In this document: piece after piece, positions 59,201 through 64,000 of the stretch
Position numbering within the stretch: the stretch's first letter is position 1
Layout of the letters: every line of letters begins with the position of its first letter
From: Zygaena filipendulae
Taxonomy: Eukaryota > Arthropoda > Insecta > Lepidoptera > Zygaenidae
Reading direction: 5' to 3'
Length of the DNA stretch: 64,000 nucleotides
Assembly (NCBI GenBank): GCA_907165275.2
Contig: OU015660.1
Span: forward strand, 5,148,501 to 5,212,500
Notes under the pieces: model-generated
Databases searched by the model: none
Told to the model about the DNA's origin: nothing
What the model saw: only the letters and a program-made list of their open reading frames with translations
Position numbers and translations under genes: made by a program

Positions 59201-59495
59201 TTGACTAATTTTTTTTAGTCCACCGTGTAGATTAATAAAAAATATTAGACACCTATTTTTTTCTTTTTTTACGTAATCAAAAAATAACGGCGATAGGTAC
59301 ATTGAGTTGAAGTACCTGGTGCAGTTTGTACGGAGCTTATACCGAAAAATAAAGTCCCCCACCCTAAACTTTAATGCGCTTTATCTATGTTTATTTTCAT
59401 TAATTTGAAAAGCAAAAAATACGTGTTATTTTTTTGTTTTCTAACTGACGGACTAATATGAATTTTGACTTTTATATGTTGGAAAACACCTAATT
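59201..59495. repeat. unclassified interspersed repeat, copy B
   Basis: Partner of 23176-23465, same orientation. Retained blocks are ACGTAATCAAAAAATAACG, TTTGTACGGAGCTTAT and CACCCTAAACTTTAATGCGC with TTTATCTATGTTTAT after. It has lost both CRE palindromes and about 30 bp in the middle. Confidence 0.65.
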
Positions 59496-59499
59496 TCAG

Positions 59500-62400
59500 A
59501 ATAATCGAATTATCTATGATTATATGTCATCACTTTTTTTCGTATCATAGAATAATTCTTATTTGATCAGAGTTTATTTTTTTATAAGCTTGTGTAGCTT
59601 ACACAACTTAGTGCAAACTTTAACATATACAAAATTATAAAAAAAATATAATTAATAATCATCATCAGTTTACACCAGTAGCTGTACATAACGCTTATTA
59701 GTTCCTGTAGTGGACATTATTGGAGCTCATATTATTATGAATTCCAAACAACTGCAGATATAGGTTACCTAAGGTTTATAAACTTTTTTGTATACTTATA
59801 GATATATATTTCAAATTCTCAAGCTTCTTTGTCTTCTCTACGCAGCTCTCTTATGCCTCTCCTATCTCCGACATAATAATTTTGTTTCGCTTTATTCACC
59901 GCCATACCCACTCCTATAATAATTAGTCTTTTACCGTTCTAACTGCGATGCTTTTGTAACTCCCTCTCCCTATCCCTATTTACGAAGCCTAGGCCTCCTC
60001 ACCTTTTCTATCAACTTGAAGAGGCATCTCCTCAGCCAGGCGTTGAGCTGAATACTGTAGTGCTTTTTTGGAAGGTACCTACTGTTATAGTACCTACTAT
60101 GTTGTCTTATTAGTAAATGATATGTAATATGAATGGATATAATATATTATTTTATATTGTACATATGACGTATTTCATTTATATTTATATATTTCTCCTC
60201 CAAACATATTTCATATTCTCTTTCTTAATAGCAAACAAAATAAAAAAGAATTCGCGAAATTGGTCCAGCCGTTCACGCTTGATGCCATGACCATTGACCA
60301 AGGCAAATAGGGAGTTTCTATCACTCAAATGGTTAGGTAGGTACCTACGAGTAACTAAAGATACCTCCCGAGATATGTTCTCCTTTGTGCATAAATTAGC
60401 TATGTTTTATTTTATTTATATTAAAGTAGGTACCTATGTAATAAAATTTATTAAACATTAAAACATTCAAATAAACAAACAAAAAAATATTAATACTTAC
60501 ATGATGCAAACTTCCTGCATACCTACTCAAACACAAATATTCATTAGGTACCTATTTCAATGTTAACCCCGATATTACTTCTGGCAAGGTATTAGTGCGG
60601 CTGTAAGTAAATAAGTGTTACAAGTTTTTTTTTTATCTAAAAATATAATAAGGTTTTTTTTCCTTGATTTTTGTCCATATTTCAACCAAAATCTCAACGT
60701 CGCGTCGCCGCATTATAATTAAACTCTCAAAGGGACTCGTTTATTACGGCCGCGTATAATCAGGCGATTGGACACACGTGTCGACATGACTTCGTGTAAT
60801 ATTTATAACACTCCACATTTTTCCGACACGGAAGTTTTTCACAAAAATATTTTGTCCAATAAATATACAATCGGTGCCGCCTCATCATTTATGAAAAATC
60901 GTTTCTCCTCCGAGAATTCCCCCACAAAAGCTCGTACCGAATTAATATAAGGTCTAGCGTAACTAAAAGAAATAAAAAATCTTATATTTTTCCACATGAA
61001 TTACTTACAAACAAAAATATACTTTAAAACGACGTACTGAGTATAGATATCGTGTGTACTCGTGGCACAGAATGTACGACGGTTAAAAGTGTTTTGGCTG
61101 TCAAAATATCTGGTTGTTTTTCAAGATCCATTTGTATGGAGCTCTATACAATCTAAACAAGTAATGAATTATAGGATCTATCAGCGGAATAACAACAAAA
61201 CACGGCTATATTTTAATCAAATTAAATACAATACTTATAACAGCTTCCCACCACACTCAAGTAGGTATTGAATACTTTTCTGGGGATAACAATAAACTAT
61301 AATTTTAAAGATAATGAAATACTACGTTAATGAAAAATCAAAAAATTTAACATCCGCTACTAAAGTTAAAAAAATTGCAAGATGAAAAGACTGCGACTGC
61401 TACCTAGCAAAAAGAAAAATATTATACCTATTAAGTTTATTCCAAGTAGGTGGGTACACAATATTTTGAACTAATATACGTCTTTTAAATTTAACAATAA
61501 ATTTGTATAAATACCTATACCTAACGCATACCCTCCTTTGGGCAGGGCCATTAACATCAAATGTTATTGGATCCACCTCTTGGACCCCGAGTCGTTCTTT
61601 CAATTCTCTGATAGCTCGAACGTTCCATTAAAAGTAACCATAAAATTGCATTATTATGTGTTAATATTTTCCAAAGAAAGAACTAACAGGTATATATACC
61701 TACCTACTTGTATGTGTATTAATTTTCTCTCATTTCATTTTTCATTAAATCTTTGTCACATTTGTTAAGGTTTGTTTTAGTTTTTTTATTACAAGAACTC
61801 ATTGTAATAGGAACTTTTTCAAATAAATACATAGACGCTTTTGGGCAGTTGAAGAAACTTTTTGGTAATGGTAACTATACGTGAATTTACGTAAAATTTT
61901 ATCATTCTATTTTTTTATTATCATGTGACGACAAATGTCACGGTTGATTTTGAATAATATCTTACAGCAATAGATAATAATGATAAAAAATAAACAAAAA
62001 TAGCACATTATAACTTTATTATGGTCGTTTTTTAGATATTAGTTAGAGTAATTATTTCTCGTTAGTGTCAATTGTATTTCCTTTAATTTACATATAATTT
62101 TTTAATCTAAAAGCCTATCTTTATGAGAAGAAACTTGTATTCGCGGTTTTAATATTTAACTGTATATTATATAGCTACATTGCTTAGGTACCCCTTCGAA
62201 TGCAAGGCTAAGTCAATTACCTTCTCTTGGAGGTCTCATAAAATTAGTACATAATTATCTGTTGCATATTATCAGACCAGTTTGGAAATAAACAGTGTAA
62301 GATTATTGGTCTTTTTAAAACCTTCACATAACGATACACTGACACCTCAGCATAAGTAACAAAATATCTGATACAAGCAATGTGTACAGATAGGTAGGTA

Positions 62401-62670
62401 CTTATTAAAAAGTAAGGCTTTAATATAATTTTAATAAGGAATTAATTTATAATCGGCAAGGTTACTGAAAAAGGTAAACGAGTCTTACAAAAAAACAAAA
62501 AAAAAAATTGAATGTAGATAAAAAGACCTACACTTGTAATGAAAGGTTGAAGACATGCATATTAAAAACTAAATCTGTATTGACTGTGTTAATTCCTATT
62601 CAATATTTTTACACTTAGGTACCTTATTTATTAGGCTACTCGATTAAGGCTTAATTTGGTATTTTAAATT
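59500..62670. other. AT-rich intergenic DNA with small repeat fragments
   Basis: 59820-60060 is less AT-rich (CCTCTCCTATCTCCGACATA; GAAGAGGCATCTCCTCAGCC) and looks like an old repeat. 60250-60300 has AATTGGTCCAGCCGTTCACG, a common insect repeat phrase. 60670-60950 holds a G+C patch (CGTCGCGTCGCCGC; GGCCGCGTATAATC). No gene is supported. Confidence 0.4.
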
Positions 62671-62985
62671 AAAGTCAAGACGTAGTATAAGAAAATAGGC
62701 TAACAATACAAACTTTTACTATGCAATCCACGTCAACCAATTTTTACGGGGGGAATGATCAAAATAAAAACCAATCACATCGTTGCGATGCAATCAAATA
62801 CCAGTCACCACAAAGCACATTTAAAATAGCCAATCACATCGCTTTCCGTCAAGTGGTATCTATAGATAATAGTCTCTGCTAGCCAACGGCATTTTGTTTG
62901 CATAAGATCATTTGACCTCTGCGTGGTACAAGGGGAAAGCTTAGCGGCTGAGCGTATTGTCAATCTATTCTCTTTCGATATCTTT
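62671..62985. repeat. unclassified interspersed repeat, copy 2
   Basis: Second copy of the 51150-51446 family, same orientation. It has a small insertion in the 5' part and deletions near AATAGCCAATCACATCG. The 63-codon minus frame in it (62805-62996) is repeat-derived. Confidence 0.75.
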
Positions 62986-63047
62986 GTTGAAAGCAATCAT
63001 CAGAAACGATTCAGACTATTCCTGTAAAATTTCGCTTAGTAAATTTC

Positions 63048-63085
63048 ACTTTTTTTAATAAACCGATCGGTTTATTAAAAAAAGT
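63048..63085. repeat. perfect 38-bp palindrome
   Basis: Each half is ACTTTTTTTAATAAACCGA or its complement, with the centre at 63066/63067 (CGATCG). There are no mismatches and no loop. It lies 63 bp from the end of the neighbouring repeat copy. Confidence 0.85.
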
Positions 63086-63089
63086 TTAG

Positions 63090-63900
63090 TTCCCATTTTT
63101 ACGCATTAAGAATAAAAAAGTATGTAGTGTCCAATTTGGGTGTACAGACCAATTTGTACCCTTAACTATATAAGCAATCTCGCTTAGTACTTGCTTCGCG
63201 GTTGAATATCTTGGGTATTATTTTGATAACTTATATTCTTTGCAAAGGTAACAATGTGTATGTGTGTATAATGTACATAATTGAAAGATGCCTTTTTGCA
63301 AAAAGCAACTAGTGGGTATATAAGTAGGATCTTCTTTAAGTAAAGAAAGTACAGCATGTAGGTGGGTACTGCTCATATCGTAAAATTAAAATGTTTAGGT
63401 CATTTCTGAAGAAAATTTATGAATAACAACAAAATTATTTAAATTGGAATATAAAATGTAATTAGGTACAACACAGCGCTAGAGTGCATAGGCAATTAAA
63501 ATTTAAATTAAACACTTGAATTAAACAGACTTTATGGGTATATAAAAACGTTTGGAGTTCAAATTAAGCCATTCATAGTCACCATTATATTGCTGGTTAG
63601 ATCTCGATTGGTTTAAGTTTGAAGTACAAAATAACCCATTGACTCTGGCACTATCAGTGATATTGATAGTTGTATGAATGTGCGTATGCTACATATAAGA
63701 TATCGACTTAAGGTGGATTGTCAGGGCATGGCTTTCACACTTTCAATAGATATTTTCTCGCACTATAGCTGCATTTTACATTATTGTACCTTAAATATAA
63801 AATACAAATACTTTTTCTTATCCCGCTAATTCCAAAATTTTATCGATTTCGATTTAGGTAGGTACCTATTAGTGATATAAAATAATTATATTTCCTTACA
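63090..63900. other. AT-rich intergenic DNA
   Basis: No gene or recognised repeat before the terminal Helitron-like copy. Confidence 0.4.
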
Positions 63901-63902
63901 AA

Positions 63903-64000
63903 TCCTACTAATATTATAAATGTGAAAGTGTGGATGTTTGGATGTTTGTTACTCAATCACGCAAAAACGGCTGAACGGATTTGGATCAAATTTGGCATAC
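63903..64000 (+). mobile_element. 5' end of a Helitron-like element, cut by the window edge
   Basis: It starts after A with TCCTACTAATATTATAAATG, then TGTTTGTTACTCAATCACGC, AAAACGGCTGAACGGATTTG and ATTTGGCATAC. This is the standard internal order of the family, so the element continues past 64000. Confidence 0.65.

Noticed and set aside
1..64000. Hox homeobox exons (abd-A or Abd-B)
   Set aside because: I looked for homeodomain-like frames and for G+C-rich coding blocks. None encodes a homeodomain, so the genes lie outside the window.
1..64000. CRISPR arrays, bacterial operons or prophage
   Set aside because: Composition, repeats and the iab-4 hairpin show eukaryotic insect DNA. No regularly spaced direct repeats occur.

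Overview
The window is lepidopteran (moth or butterfly) nuclear DNA. It is strongly AT-rich, has no long open reading frame, and is full of short GTAGGTACCTAC-type motifs. It also carries Helitron-like elements, MITEs and a tRNA-derived SINE of kinds common in Lepidoptera. No ordinary protein-coding gene can be called with confidence.

The anchor is a hairpin at 41607-41693. Both of its arms match the mature Hox microRNA miR-iab-4 (5p and 3p) from end to end, so the window lies in the Hox complex, in the interval between abd-A and Abd-B. The complementary strand would give miR-iab-8. In Drosophila iab-4 is transcribed against the Hox genes. If that holds here, abd-A lies beyond the left edge, Abd-B beyond the right edge, and both are on the minus strand. 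No homeobox exon is present.

Around the hairpin the plus strand shows a plausible spliced host transcript. A GC-rich candidate exon ends at a GTAAGT donor (exon end 40559). A 48-nt candidate exon follows (41318-41365), flanked by good splice sites, and a pyrimidine-rich acceptor sits at 41750/41751. The miRNA would then be intronic. Two small reading frames cross this region: a 76-codon ATG frame (40322-40552), and a frame that stays open across the first inferred junction. Either could be a peptide of a Hox-complex noncoding RNA, but neither resembles a protein I recognise.

The rest is what one expects of a Hox cis-regulatory domain diluted by transposon debris. Several blocks are less AT-rich than their surroundings and carry PHO/YY1, GAGA, CRE, CCAAT or CTCF-like words (12.8-13.1, 16.3-16.6, 34.38-34.45, 46.47-46.76 and 56.3-56.5 kb). 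They are candidate enhancers, Polycomb response elements or boundaries.

Mobile DNA includes two 237-bp hAT-type MITEs with perfect 8-bp target duplications and a captured Helitron end (37843, 52602). There is a 223-bp TA-flanked palindromic MITE (43706), a foldback element (3078) and a four-unit nested palindrome (48738-49194). There are Helitron-like copies near 3.8, 17.8, 22.2, 35.4 and 63.9 kb plus remnants, a SINE (42.9-43.1 kb), two unclassified repeat pairs, and two LINE-type 3' tails. Layout: 1-40 kb is repeat-rich intergenic DNA with regulatory-looking islands, 40.2-41.8 kb is the iab-4/iab-8 locus, and 42-64 kb is again repeat-rich intergenic DNA.
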